A stretch of DNA of 64,000 bases from Ascaphus truei (taxonomy: Eukaryota; Chordata; Amphibia; Anura; Ascaphidae): positions 45,227,664 to 45,291,663 of the forward strand of contig CM071573.1 in NCBI GenBank assembly GCA_036426205.1, given 5' to 3'. Of the stretch, positions 23,633-34,560 are shown piece by piece. Position 1 is the first letter of the stretch. Every line of letters starts with the position of its first letter. The notes under the pieces were generated by a model. The model made no database searches. It was not told the origin of the DNA and was given only the letters and a program-made list of their open reading frames with translations. A program made the position numbers and the translations under genes.

Positions 23633-24533
23633 CAGTTGAACCCCGTTATAACCCAGGTCTCCGGGGTCCACCCGATACAACCGGGTTATAAACGAGATCA
23701 GCGATTTTAAAAATGGCCCCCGCGATCAGGAATTCCTCGTCCACCGGAGGGGGAGAGCTGGGTTAACTCTCCACACTCTCCCTAAAGCCGGCATCACAGT
23801 GGCACCCCCCCACAGCACTTAACCGGCATCTGCAGCAGCAGCTGATCTGTGTCCTGTGCAGAGAAGCTGTGAGTCTGCGAGAGGGTGGGGGGGTTGTAGG
23901 ATCTCAACGGAGTCAGGGCTGGGATGTCAGCTGTATGTGTGTGTCCCGTGGCCAGGAACCAGCTCTTCCTTTCTCTCTCTCTCCCCCCCAGTGGAAGTAC
24001 AGTACACATGCGGTGTAGGTGTGTGTTGTTGGATGGGGGGATGTGATGGGCAGGGGGTATGGGATGGGATGTGCAGGGGCGGTAATGTGCAGACAGGGGG
24101 ATGTGATGGGATGTGCAGGGGGTGAGGTGCATGGCTGGGGAGTGATGTGCAGAAGGGGGGATGTGATGGGCAGGGGGGATGGGATGTGATTGCTGGGGGG
24201 ATGATGTGCAGGTAGGGGGATGGGATTGATGTGCTGGGGGGATGATGTGCAGGCAGGGGGGTGTGCATGTGATGGGCAGGGGGGATGGGATGAGATGTGC
24301 AGGAAGGGTATGTGCAGGTCTGGGAATGGGATGTGCAGGCTGGAATGTAAAGTGCAGGAAGGGGGGATGTGATGGCAGGGGGGGAGGGATGTGATTGCAG
24401 GGAGTATTGTTTGTCCGTCCGTTAGCAATAAAGCTTAAAAAAAATTAGCTATTACAAAACGGGAGCCACGCCCACACCGTGTTATAAGCAGATCCGCATT
24501 GTAGCAACTCGCGCTCTATATGGGGTTGAGCTG
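23633..24533. mobile_element. pogo/Tigger-like MITE, copy 1
   Basis: Starts CAGTTGAACCCCGTTATAAC and ends GGGGTTGAGCTG, flanked by TA on both sides (23631-23632 and 24534-24535). The terminal repeats are of the type seen in Tigger elements. The interior carries a G-rich minisatellite (about 24026-24400). No transposase. This copy carries more indels than copy 2. Confidence 0.72.
24026..24400 (+). repeat. G-rich minisatellite, copy 1
   Basis: Imperfect repeats of GGGGGATGTGATGTGCAGG-like units of variable length, inside the pogo-like MITE. The long open frames over it on both strands come from the repetition. Confidence 0.85.
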
Positions 24534-24697
24534 TATTAATTCAGTTGACATAATGTAGGTCTGCTCTCTGCCTGTCTGCCCCGACGTTAGAGCGTCTGCG
24601 GTATCCAAAGCCGAGAGTACTTCTACAGAAACAAGAATCGACACGTGCTAGGATTCCAATTTTGCGATGTATTCGACAGGAGAAGAGGCAGACCACT

Positions 24698-24823
24698 GCG
24701 CACGCTCCCGATGACGCGTGACCGCGCGTCTATGACGCGCGGCATGCCGAGGGGCGGCCACTAGCAAGCCGGGAGATTTCCCGGCTTGCGGTACCGACCA
24801 CACTTCAATAAAGTGTGTCGGTA
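24698..24823. repeat. Hairpin segment, duplicate copy
   Basis: Repeats 22921-23046 essentially base for base, including the GCAAGCCGGGA and TACCGAC hairpins. A (TA)n run follows at about 24844-24890. Confidence 0.85.
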
Positions 24824-24840
24824 GTGTAGGTCAATCTTTT

Positions 24841-24892
<52 letters not shown>

Positions 24893-25374
24893 ATGACCAT
24901 GCACCACCATACATTAAGAGTGTTATGTTAGTTATTGTTGTACCCAACTGGACTAGGACAAAGAAGAGAAATGGAACAGTGCACAATTAAAGTGTTGATT
25001 CAATAGTGACAATTCACATCCATAAGTGAATAAAGTGAAAAACCGTTTTATATATATATATATATAAATATAACTTTCCCTGTAGCTGAGAAAATAGCAG
25101 AAACCAGAAAGAAAAACCTGTAGCATAAAGGAAAATAAATACAACAGTATATATAGCCTTGATAAAGTGTTTATATCTAATAGATCAGACAGTGGTACTG
25201 CTGGGCCTCCACTATCCTCTGCAGAACGCCATCTCAATGTGTTTTAGCAAAATATGTGAATTGATTTTGCAAAAGGAAAACCATAGCGTAATTCGGTTTA
25301 ATAGAAATTTAAAACATAAAAAATACACATTGCACTCACAAATTGATAGTAGATATTGCGCAGTTTGAGTAATA

Positions 25375-26276
25375 CAGTTGAACCCCGTTATAACACGGTC
25401 CTCGGGGTCCACCCGATACAACCGGGTTATTAACGAGATCGCGATTTTAAAAAATGGCCCCCGCGATCAGGAATTCCTCGTCCACCGGAGGGGGAGAGCT
25501 GGGTTAACTCTCCACAGCTCTCCCTAAAGCCGGCATCACAGTGGCACCCCCACAGCACTTAACCGGCATCTGCAGCAGCAGCTGATCTGTGTCCTGTGCA
25601 GAGAAGCTGTGAGTCTGCGAGAGGGTGGGGGGGTGGGGGTAGGATCTCACGGAGTCAGGGCTGGGATGTCAGCTGTATGTGTGTGTCCCGTGGCCAGGAA
25701 CCAGCTCCTTTCTCTTCTCCCCCCCAGTGGAAGTACAGTACACATGCGGTGTATGTGTGTGTGTTGGATGGGGGGATGTGATGGGCAGGGGGTATGGGAT
25801 GGGATGTGCAGGGGCGGTAATGTGCAGACAGGGGGGATGTGATGGGATGTGCAGGGGGGGTGAGGTGCAGGCTGGGGGAGTGATGTGCAGGAAGGGGGGA
25901 TGTGATGGGCAGGGGGGATGGGATGTGATGTGCTGGGGGGATGATGTGCAGGTAGGGGGATGGGATGTGATGTGCTGGGGGGATGATGTGCAGGCAGGGG
26001 GGTGTGATGTGATGGGCAGGGGGGATGGGATGTGATGTGCAGGAAGGGGATGTGCAGGCTGGGAATGGGATGTGCAGGCTGGGAATGTAAAGTGCAGGAA
26101 GGGGGGATGTGATGGGCAGGGGGGGATGGGATGTGATGTGCAGGGGAGTATTGTTTGTCCGTCCGTTAGCAATAAAGCTTAAAAAAAATTAGCTATTACA
26201 AAACGGGAGCCACGCCCACACCGTGTTATAAGCAGATCCGCATTGTAGCAAATCGCGCTATAATGGGGTTGAGCTG
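25375..26276. mobile_element. pogo/Tigger-like MITE, copy 2
   Basis: Same termini (CAGTTGAACCCCGTTATAAC and GGGGTTGAGCTG) and TA flanks (25373-25374, 26277-26278) as copy 1. A cleaner version of the minisatellite lies at about 25771-26150. It is followed directly by another CAGTTGAAC fragment at about 26283. Confidence 0.75.
25771..26150 (+). repeat. G-rich minisatellite, copy 2
   Basis: Same GATGTGATGTGCAGG-type units as copy 1, more regular. A third dispersed array of the same units occurs at 28378-28605, outside any pogo-like MITE. Confidence 0.85.
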
Positions 26277-26395
26277 TATTAATTCAGTTGAACAGAATGT
26301 AGGTCTGCTCTGCCTGTCTGCCCCGACGTTCAGCGTCTGCGGTATCCAAAGCCGAGTACTTCTACATCACGCGAGGATCCAGATTTTGCGATGTA

Positions 26396-28086
26396 TCGAC
26401 GACCCACTGGTTTCATGTCTCTAACTCTCTTTGGTGCAGTCTCTCACCCTACACGTTTCTCACAAGCTTCGGATGGTGTGGGTGGGTGGGATGGTCCATA
26501 CTCTGCCCCTCTGTGTCACTCTCTGCCTCTCTGTGTCACTCTGCTCCTGTGTCATAAAATACCTCTGTCATTAATTGTGCCTGTGAATATAGATGCATAG
26601 AAATAGTTTAGTGCCATTGTATCACACATCATCTAAAAGGTTGCTTTTTTTTCAATTTTGTTTTAGAGCAGTTATTAATAAACATTGTATCATCGAATTG
26701 CTCTTTCTGCAACTTTATAACCGATAAGTAGAATTACATTTCAAAAGCTTCCTCTTTCCCTCCCGCAACCCCAATATTTTGTTGTTTTTTTGTGTCTGGT
26801 GGTTACGGGGGGAGTGTTACATATTTTTATCAGAATAAAGATCTCGGTACAAAGTCACACTTCAAATACTTACTGGTAATGACGCTTTATATCTGATGTT
26901 CTCAGATCCCAAAGGGAACGAAACAGAGATATGACTGAAGAAAAAAGAGAATAACTGATAAACACCATGAGCAGTAAGCTTGTTTGTGCAGAGCCAGCGT
27001 CCCTGTGTCATACACACAATGTGTGAGCTGATCGCTTTGGAAGAGAAATAAAAAGAGATACAGTACTGTACTTTATTCACTTCCAAAATATATGTAACGA
27101 GATACATATGGGTCATTTCTCAAGGGGCTGCTACTTGTGTCATTTTGTAATTATATCAATTTATGGGACAAATTAATGGTAGCCTCAGTGCCCTGAGTGA
27201 GCTTGGATCAAAGCCATGTGTCTGCTGCCTGTGACCTTGAGCAAGGTCATTTTATGTCCCTGTGCCACATGCACCAAAAATTGATTGTAATCTCTCCATA
27301 TCGGGGCTGGTACCTGCAAAAGCTTTGAACACTATGAAATAAATTATATTGTTGTAGATATAACAGACTGGTAAGGTCACTTCGCTCACACCATATAATG
27401 TATTTAAGGGATGGTGCTATACTAGGATAGTGCATATCAATGAACCCCAAGAAGAAAATAATCCCAGTTAATGAGCACATATATACATAAGAGAACTACA
27501 GGTGTAGCAGACATTATTGACGATAATTACCGCACAAAATAATGCATCAAATAACATGTGTTTTATCTCCTTAACCTTAAGTTTCAGTATCACTAATGTT
27601 AAATATCATGCCAGCGTTAACGCAACACATCGCATTAAAGTCTTCTACATCTGTACGAGATGTTTAAAAAAAAAAAAAACCCAAGCATAATTTTTGTGTA
27701 TAAAGCAATTTGTGACTTCGCAATTGTTCACTAAAGAAATTATACAAAATCCCCAAATGCCTTCATACTTAGAGTTACATAGTAGGTGAGGTTGAAAAAA
27801 ATGCTTATGTCCATCATATTCAACTTATGCGAAATTTAGATGACAGATACTTATCACACTTGTATTTACAGTATTTTGATCCATAGGAAGACAAACGAAA
27901 AACACCAGTGACACATTATCAGGAGAACTTAGCAATTTTGTTGAAAACTGGCAACTTCACATACAGTAAACAATCCGCCAAGCATTAAAAGTAAATGTGA
28001 AAAGTCACGTCTCCATCCAAATACTACTAGTAATTGCTGAATTTTCTAAATTATGGGAGAGAGGTAAAATTCTGGGGAAAGTGGCA
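26396..28086. other. Intron, no gene seen
   Basis: Unique-looking AT-rich sequence. A degraded CR1-type 3' end (GTTACATAGTAGGTGAGGTT onward) lies at about 27772-27910. It is related to the LINE at 15700, in the same orientation. Confidence 0.45.
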
Positions 28087-28377
28087 GAATTCTGAGCAAT
28101 GTGAACTTCAAAAAAATATATATGAAAACATATTCATTTTGGTTGTCGTCGTTTTGGTCTTTTAATTTCCCTTGGAATCAATTTGAGTACCATCTTTGTT
28201 CAACAATGGTAATTTCTTCTTGCGATATGTCTGGCACATCGCCATTTTACTTTCTTCCCCTGTGTGTCTTGATGTCACAGACTTTTGTTTGGTTTCAAAC
28301 CCATTCATTCTTTTTTGCTGTCTCTTCGGGTAATACCCAGCATGCATCTCAACATACTTCTTTGCGTTGTCTGGGGG
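28087..28377 (-). mobile_element. RTE-type LINE, C-terminal fragment
   Basis: The complement matches the 3' coding end of the plus-strand RTE copy at about 34200-34400. For example, GGTAATACCCAGCATGCATC here against GATGCATTCTGGGTATTACC there. It lies downstream, on the minus strand, of the fragment at 29520-32640 and is separated from it by a minisatellite and other sequence. The two are probably one disrupted element. Confidence 0.6.
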
Positions 28378-28605
28378 AGTGATGTGCATGAAGGGGGGAT
28401 GTGATGGGATGTGATGTGCAGGGGTGTGATGTGCAGGCAGGGGGATGTGATGTTCAGGCTTGGGGGGGGGGTTGATGTGCAGGCAGGGGGATGTGATGTG
28501 ATGGGCAGGGGGAGATGGGATGGGATGTGATGTGAAGGGGGTGATGTGCAGGAAGGGGTGATGTACAGACTGGGGATGTGATGTGCAGGAAGAAGGATGT
28601 GATGG
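28378..28605 (+). repeat. G-rich minisatellite, third array
   Basis: GATGTGATGTGCAGGCAGGG-like units homologous to those in the two pogo-like MITEs. Here it starts directly at the RTE fragment boundary and has no pogo termini. Confidence 0.8.
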
Positions 28606-29519
28606 GCAGGTTAGGGGCCATTAGCTTGTATTTTTTATTGTACTCTTGCTGCCAACGGAGGACATGGACCTGGAGTATAGTGATGAGAACACCATTCATC
28701 ATGGCAGGGGTAAGTAGAAGTTTTATTTACTTTATTAATGCTGGCTGGCTAATATTTCATTTAGAATGGGCAAATGAGCCCATTGGATAATGGATATAGT
28801 ATGTGTTGGGGGGTTTGTTGGGGTAGAGGTGGGTAGTAGGGTTGTTGTGTTTATTTTTGTTTCTTGGGGTAGAGGGATTGGGGAAGGGTGTATTTGTCCC
28901 AAGGATGGATGTGTAGGCTACCGGGGAGGGGGGGGTTGCAGGTGGGGTTCCCACCGCTATGGTATTGAAGGGGTTAATGCTTCCCGGCAGCCCTAACCAC
29001 CCATCCTGGGCCTACTACACCCTTCATCTACCCCTTCTGCCCCCAATAAACAGGCTATTGAAGTTCAACCTCTTAATTTCCTTAGTGGTTAGTCACTAAG
29101 GTAATGTAGCTGTTAAAAAATGTAATACTAGTGTACGTGAGCAGGGGGTCTCCGGAGCAGAACTGCGTTGATTTCAAGTTTGAGGACCCCCTGCTTCCCA
29201 AGATACAGGCCCCGTTATGGGGTGCCGGTATCGCCTATGTATTTAAATGTCCCGCGTCACGTGACGCAAGGCATTTTGATGCGCAGGTAGAGCCGGCTCT
29301 CTCTATGCAGCTCTCTATGTAGCTCTCTATGCAGCTGGGCCAGATCGTTGCAGATCTACGGAAAAGAACTCTTGAGAGAATCGAATATCACATCCCTGCT
29401 CCTTGACAGTTTTTTTCATTTTGCTATCGCAGGTCTTCCGAATCTTTCTGATACCGTGATAACTACACGGACAAAACTGGCGGCGTAACAAGCCAAGCAA
29501 GACATTTTATGAAGGCTAC
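28606..29519. repeat. Unclassified GC-mixed repeat
   Basis: Contains a GT/GGGG-rich stretch (28800-28945) and a short inverted GGGGGTC/GGACCCCC pair around 29145-29192. No coding domain recognised. It separates the two minus-strand RTE fragments. Confidence 0.35.
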
Positions 29520-30738
29520 TAGAATAGGCCCCTTTATCTTCTTAATACATTCAGAACCATTGAGGTGTAGACAGAATCAAATGCTTTTTCGGAATCTATG
29601 AATCCTAAACGGAGTGGGAGATCGTATTTATTACTTCAGGAAATCACTTCTTGTACGACTTGGATGTGTTCTATCGACTGCACAATCCCGCTTGTTCTCT
29701 AGGTTGGGCAAAGTCAATTGTTTGTTGCAGTCGATTGGTGAGTATCATTGTAAAATTGTGATTGGAAGTAGACTGATTGGTTTGTGGTTCTTGAGGTTTT
29801 TGATTTCTCCTTTCTCGTGATGGTGCATAACTACAGTATTGCATTTCTCCTTTGTTTTGGAAGTCTCCGGCTCTTCAAGCAGCATGTAATGCATTTTGCA
29901 AGGATTTTCTCTACTTCTACCCGAGCTTCTTTCAAGATTTCAGTTGTAATTCCATGTTCCCCGGGAGCCTTTCCATTCTTTATGGATTTTATTGCCTTTG
30001 CCACTTCTTCTAGAAAGACGTATTCGACATTAATGGTGGTTTCGTCTTGCTCTTCCTCTCTTCTGGATTAAGTCCTGTGTCATCTGTGTTCTAATACAAT
30101 TTCATGTAGAGGTTCTCACCCCACTTTATGATAAGTGAACTTTTTTTTTATTGTCGATTCATTGTCTTGTTTTAATGCAAGGATTTGCTTCTTCCCAATC
30201 ATACATCGCTGCTTCGTCTTCTTTAAGCTTTTGTTATATTCGATAGTCCTCCACCTTAATTAATATCATGGTTAAACTTTCTTCCATCTTCAGTTATACG
30301 TTTTGTAGATCGTCTTGCACAGCTCTGCATTTTCCTTTCTTATTCTTGTGTCTTGCGATTGCTTCACTTACTGTATTGTTGTCTGCCCACTAACTGCTTT
30401 GTCTCATATGATATTTTCTTATCCTGTTTTTTTGTTACCGATTCTCCAGCTTTTTCTGCACTTTAAACTACAATCTTCAGAAGTTCTTGATAATTGTTTG
30501 TTAAAGTGTCCCTATGCATTTCGAGGAAGCTGAAGCGAATTACAGCTGTAGTTTAAATCCTCTGCTGTTATTCTTCAGGTTCTTGATGTTGATTGTTTTT
30601 GTCTTCTTTTTAATCAGTTTTCTTCTTTCCATCTTTGGATTCAGATGTAATTTGCAGAGAACCAATTGTTGATCACTTCTGTGTCAAAACAGTTAAGGAT
30701 TGTGCATTCTTCAATCACACTTTTCTTGTTCGCTAGGA

Positions 30739-31055
30739 CAGGGGTACACAAACTTTTCCCCGTGCGCACCCCTGCCTGCTCTCCTCGGTGCCTCGCCCCC
30801 CCTGCTCTACCCTGGTGTCAAATGACACGCGGGGTCATGTGACATCACATCGCCATGCTAACGTGATGTCACTTGACCCCGCGGCGTCAGTTGGTGCCGG
30901 GTTACCAGGATGACGCATCACTGGAAGGGAAGGTGTATTATAGAGGCCTCACGCGGTCCCCCGGCATTTCATTTAAAAGCCTTGGTGGAGAGCGTGGGAC
31001 CTCTATAACTGCATCCCCCCAGAAAATTTAGCTCCCCAAAGTTTGCGCACCGCTG
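30739..31055. mobile_element. hAT MITE (317 bp) nested in RTE copy 1
   Basis: Starts CAGGGGTACACAAACTTTT and ends AAAGTTTGCGCACCGCTG (inverted). The 8-bp flanks are CGCTAGGA (30731-30738) and AGCTAGGA (31056-31063), matching at 7 of 8 positions. The interior is GC-rich, with an inverted TGATGTCAC/GTGACATCA pair. No coding capacity. Confidence 0.85.
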
Positions 31056-31349
31056 AGCTAGGATATAGTCAATTTTACTCTTAATTCTATTGGTTCCACT
31101 CCCTGTCACTTTTCTATCTGAATTCTTATTGAATAATGAATTAATGATATAGAAGTTTTCGCCTTCTTCGAAATCTACCAATCTGTCTCCATGTTAATTC
31201 CTGTTGCTGTAGCCATATTTACCAAATGATGCTTCGTCTTACTGCTGTGCACCAACCTTTGCATGAAATCTCTCATAACGATCTCCAGGTGACAGTTTCC
31301 TTTGTTTTTATTAAATTGGTTGATTTCATGGTAGAAGTCTTCCACTAAA

Positions 31350-32165
31350 TACATGGGCATATGGTTTGACTCCCACTTAACATTCGGTATGCACATTGCT
31401 ACCCTGACATCCAAAACCTATGCCAAACTAGGTGTATTTTATAGGAACAAATCCTCCCTAAGTCTGCTGGTCAGAAAGCGTATCGCACAGCAGAGGCTAA
31501 TGCCAATTATAGACTATGGTGTCATAGTATACGGCTCGGCACCTCAAACCCACCTTAGCGAATTTGACACCCTCTACAATTCAATATGCCATTTTGTTCT
31601 CCAATGCAACTACAACACACATCACTGCAAAATGCTCAAACAACTAGAATGGTCATCACTTGAGTCTAGGCGCAAAGTTCACCTTTCCTGTCTTGCCTTC
31701 AAATACTTTCTGTTCAAGCTACCCACCTATCTGAACAAGCTCCTCACCCCTACCACATGCAGCACTTATCTGATATCTGACTCCAAAAGATTTTTCATGG
31801 TCCCATGGTTCAGCAAACTATCCGGCAGCTCCTCCTTCTCTTACCGTGCACCCCACAACTGGAATAATCTACCGGAGACTCTCTCAGCCACCACCAGTCT
31901 AAGTTCTTTCAAAACTAAAGCTGTCTCACATTTTAATCTGGTCTGTAACTGTTACATACACCTATAATATATATTATCTCTTACTGTGCATGCAATGTCT
32001 TTTATATTATGTATACCTTGTTCACTTATGTAACTGTATTTGTAACCATGTATTATTTGTCATCTTAACTCTATGCCCAGGACATTCTTGAAAACGAGAG
32101 GTAACTCTCAATGTATTACTTCCTTGTAAAACATTTTTATAAATATATTAAATAAATAAAAACTT
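31350..32165 (+). mobile_element. Rex1/CR1-like LINE 3' fragment
   Basis: An open frame at 31353-31967 (204 codons) encodes the C-terminal third of a non-LTR reverse transcriptase: MGIWFDSHLTFGMHI, then LMPIIDYGVIVYGSA, then YRAPHNWNNLPE. A 3' UTR follows with AACGAGAGGTAACTCTCAAT and an AAATAAATAAA tail at about 32148-32161. It is 5'-truncated and inserted in opposite orientation into RTE copy 1. The frame is intact, suggesting a fairly recent insertion. Confidence 0.8.
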
Positions 32166-32774
32166 AATTGTCTGTCTGACGATGTTGGGGCAATCACATG
32201 GTTTATTTGAAGCCTGTATCGCTTTGTCAACTTAATGACAAATCTGCTGCTCTTTCCGATGAGCTTTCCTTCTATGTTGTTAACGATGAAGCCTACGCCA
32301 CTTACTGTATTCTTCTATTTTCTGTACAGTTCTACTGTAATAAGAGTATGTGTCTTCTTGAGCTCAACGAGGCCATCATATTTTCTTCTTGCTTCACTAA
32401 GGCCTACAATATCCCATTTAATTTGTTTACGTTCATCTTCCAGTTCTTGCAGTGCTGCTTCACTGGAGAGAGTCCAGAAGTTGTAGGTAGCCAGATGTAG
32501 GTTTGAATGATGCCTTTTGTTTAACCTCTGTGGATTCTTAGCACCCTCTGCCTTCATGTCTTCTTCCTGAACAGTGTCAAGCCCAGGGACAATGCAGCCT
32601 CCGGAGAATGAGGAACATTGGTTTTTGGTGTATTCCATATTTAGGGGCTGAGCCTCATTGTCTGGTTGCCAAGTAACTTTCCCACTTTAGCCGGGTATAT
32701 TGTTGAAGCTTCCAGAACAAGTGCCACTTCTTGAACACTCTTGTTGCCACCTTCTCGCCACTTTGAGGTGGTTA

Positions 32775-33000
32775 GATAAGGATTTGATGGAAGTGTATAT
32801 ACAGTATATATATTCCTTAAATAACAACATAGATATATATATATAAACACCTGTGCTGTTATTTAGGACTATGTATATATATTAATTTATATATCTAATA
32901 TAACTAGATATATATATATAGATTATAACATATATCTAATAATATATATATATATATCTACTACAATACATACATACATACTGTACACACACACACACGT
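32775..33000. repeat. TA and CA microsatellite cluster
   Basis: Several TATATA blocks followed by (ACAT)n and (CA)n at about 32968-32998. The cluster lies between the two head-to-head RTE copies. Confidence 0.85.
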
Positions 33001-33130
33001 GTACTTTATATATGTAGATTCCGAAAAAGCATTTGATTCTGTCTACACCTCAGCGGGCCTAAATGCATTAAGAATACAACGTGTATAAAAAAACATTTAT
33101 GAGAATGCCACCACCCATTAGATCCGAATG

Positions 33131-33468
33131 GGAACTTTCGCCGCATCCACTCCTATGCAGATGTTTCACCGCTAAGGGAAGTGATCAGTGTTAGCATTAG
33201 GGGTTTTAAGGTAAGGAGTTAAGGTTTTAAGGTAGGTGGTAAGATTAGGGATTTAGGGTAATGGGTTAAGGGTTTTAGGGTAAGGTATTAATGTTTTTAG
33301 GGTAAAGACAACCGTTGGTATTTGGGCTTAAGGTTAGGTATTTTAGGGCAAGGGTTAACGGGTTAGGGTGAAGAGTAAAGGTTAGGGGTGTTAGGGTACG
33401 AATCTAAAATTAGGGGGTTGATTTGGCGGCTAAATTTCCGTCGGTGAAACGGTGGCAGCAAAATGTCC
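33131..33468. mobile_element. MITE with TTAGGG-like interior, copy 1
   Basis: Ends GGAACTTTCGCCGC and, on the complement of the right end, GGACATTTTGCTGCC are imperfect inverted repeats. The interior (about 33190-33415) is a degenerate string of TTAGGG/TTAAGG-type words. It interrupts the RT coding sequence between YENATTPIR and the GVRKGDTMSP region. A related element lies at 61029-61223. Confidence 0.65.
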
Positions 33469-33507
33469 TAGACCGCCATAAGATTACATGAAGATACAAG
33501 CATGATA

Positions 33508-33706
33508 AGGATCAGCGCAGGAGTGCGGAAGGGAGACACCATGTCACCAGGATCAGCACGACAGGGAGACACCATGTCACCAGGATCAGTGCGGGAGTAC
33601 GGCAGGGAGACACCATGTCACCAGGATCAGCGAGGGAGTTCAGCAGGGAGACACCATGTCACCAGGATCAAAGCGGGAGTGTGGCAGGGAGACACCATGT
33701 GACCAA
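33508..33706 (+). repeat. Minisatellite built from an RT motif
   Basis: About five tandem units of roughly 30-43 bp, each containing AGGGAGACACCATGTCACCA followed by GGATCA. The first unit in frame encodes ISAGVRKGDTMSPGS, which is the LINE reverse-transcriptase GVRxGDxxSP block. The tandem repeat therefore expanded from coding sequence of RTE copy 2. Confidence 0.85.
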
Positions 33707-34560
33707 AGCTTTTCACAGCAAAACTTGAAGAATTGTTCAAGACATTCAATTGGGAAGAAAAGGTTATCCAAATCAATGGGGAACATTTACGTAATCTACG
33801 ATTTGCAGACGACATTGTTATTTTTGCTACAAGTTCAAAAGACTTCCAGCAACACACTGGAAAACTCGCTGAAGCAAGTAAGAATGTGGCCTCCATATGA
33901 ATCTCAGCAAGATCAAAGTGATGTTCAACAAATGTGTCAAGTCTTCAGAGATTTAAATGGAATAGAACTAAAAGAAGTTGACGACTTGGCCGGCAAATAA
34001 CAATGGATGGGAGCCTTTTAAATGAGATCAATAGGAGAATGATGATGCGATGGAGGCATTTGAAAGAAAACACACCATATTTCAAGGCAATTTTCAACTG
34101 TGCCTCAAAAAGAAAGTTTTTGCCCAGTGTATCCTGCCCATGCTCACGTATGAATGTGAAACTTGGACCTTAAATGCAAAGATAATTCAGAAGCTTCAGA
34201 CAACACAAAGTAGTATGGAAAGATGCATTCTGGGTATTACCCAAAGAGGCAAGAAAAGAATGAATGGTTCGAAACCAAATACAATTCTGTGAAATCATCA
34301 CAAGGGTGAACAAATTAAAATGGCGGCGGGCCAGACATATAGCAAGAAGAAATGACCATCGTTGGACAAAGATAGTACTGGACTGGATTCCAAGAGAGAT
34401 TAAAAGACTAAAATGATTACCAAAAGTAAGATGGGAGGATGAAATCAGAAAACTTGTTGGAGCAACATGGAGAAGAGAGGCTGTAACCGCAGTACCTGGG
34501 AGATCCTTGGTGAGGCTTCATCCAGCAGTGAGGAGACAAGGGCTGAAGATGATGATAATA

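Larger units (their letters stand above)
22921..26395 (+). repeat. Tandem duplication of about 1.7 kb around the gap
   Basis: Unit 1 (22921 to about 24696, including the gap) and unit 2 (about 24698-26395) have the same order: hairpin segment, (TA)n, AT-rich segment, pogo-like MITE with minisatellite, and a right flank. They differ largely by single-base insertions and deletions, often in homopolymers. An example is TGTGTACCC at about 23200 against TTGTTGTACCC at about 24930. Confidence 0.85.
29520..32640 (-). mobile_element. RTE-type LINE copy 1 (disrupted)
   Basis: Read on the minus strand: endonuclease start at about 32560 (LHLATYNFWTLSSEAALQEL, then WDIVGLSEARRK); endonuclease end at about 31180-31060 (LVDFEEGENFYIINSLF, then IDYIL); RT entry at about 30050-29880 (EEVAKAIKSIKNGKAPGEHG, then ITTEILKEA); and RT motif A at about 29600 (DSEKAFDSV). 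The order endonuclease then RT, with these signatures, fits the RTE clade. It carries stops and frameshifts. It is interrupted by a hAT MITE (30739-31055) and a plus-strand LINE fragment (about 31350-32165). Confidence 0.72.
33015..34560 (+). mobile_element. RTE-type LINE copy 2 (disrupted)
   Basis: Starts abruptly at RT motif A (DSEKAFDSVYTS, 33017-33052). It continues with YENATT, the conserved GVRKGDTMSP (about 33518-33547), FADDIVIFATSS (from about 33802; the FADD catalytic box), and a C-terminal WTKIVLDWIPREIKR, then RWEDEIRKLVGATWRREA (about 34360-34480). Stops and frame changes interrupt it. It is broken by a MITE (33131-33468) and by expansion of the GDTMSP-coding segment. It is head-to-head with RTE copy 1. 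Confidence 0.7.

Noticed and set aside
31353..31967. 204-codon frame as a host gene
   Set aside because: It reads as the C-terminus of a non-LTR reverse transcriptase followed by a typical LINE 3' UTR and A-rich tail.
33190..33415. Interstitial telomere array
   Set aside because: TTAGGG words are degenerate and confined between inverted ends. A second such element at 61029 suggests a MITE interior.
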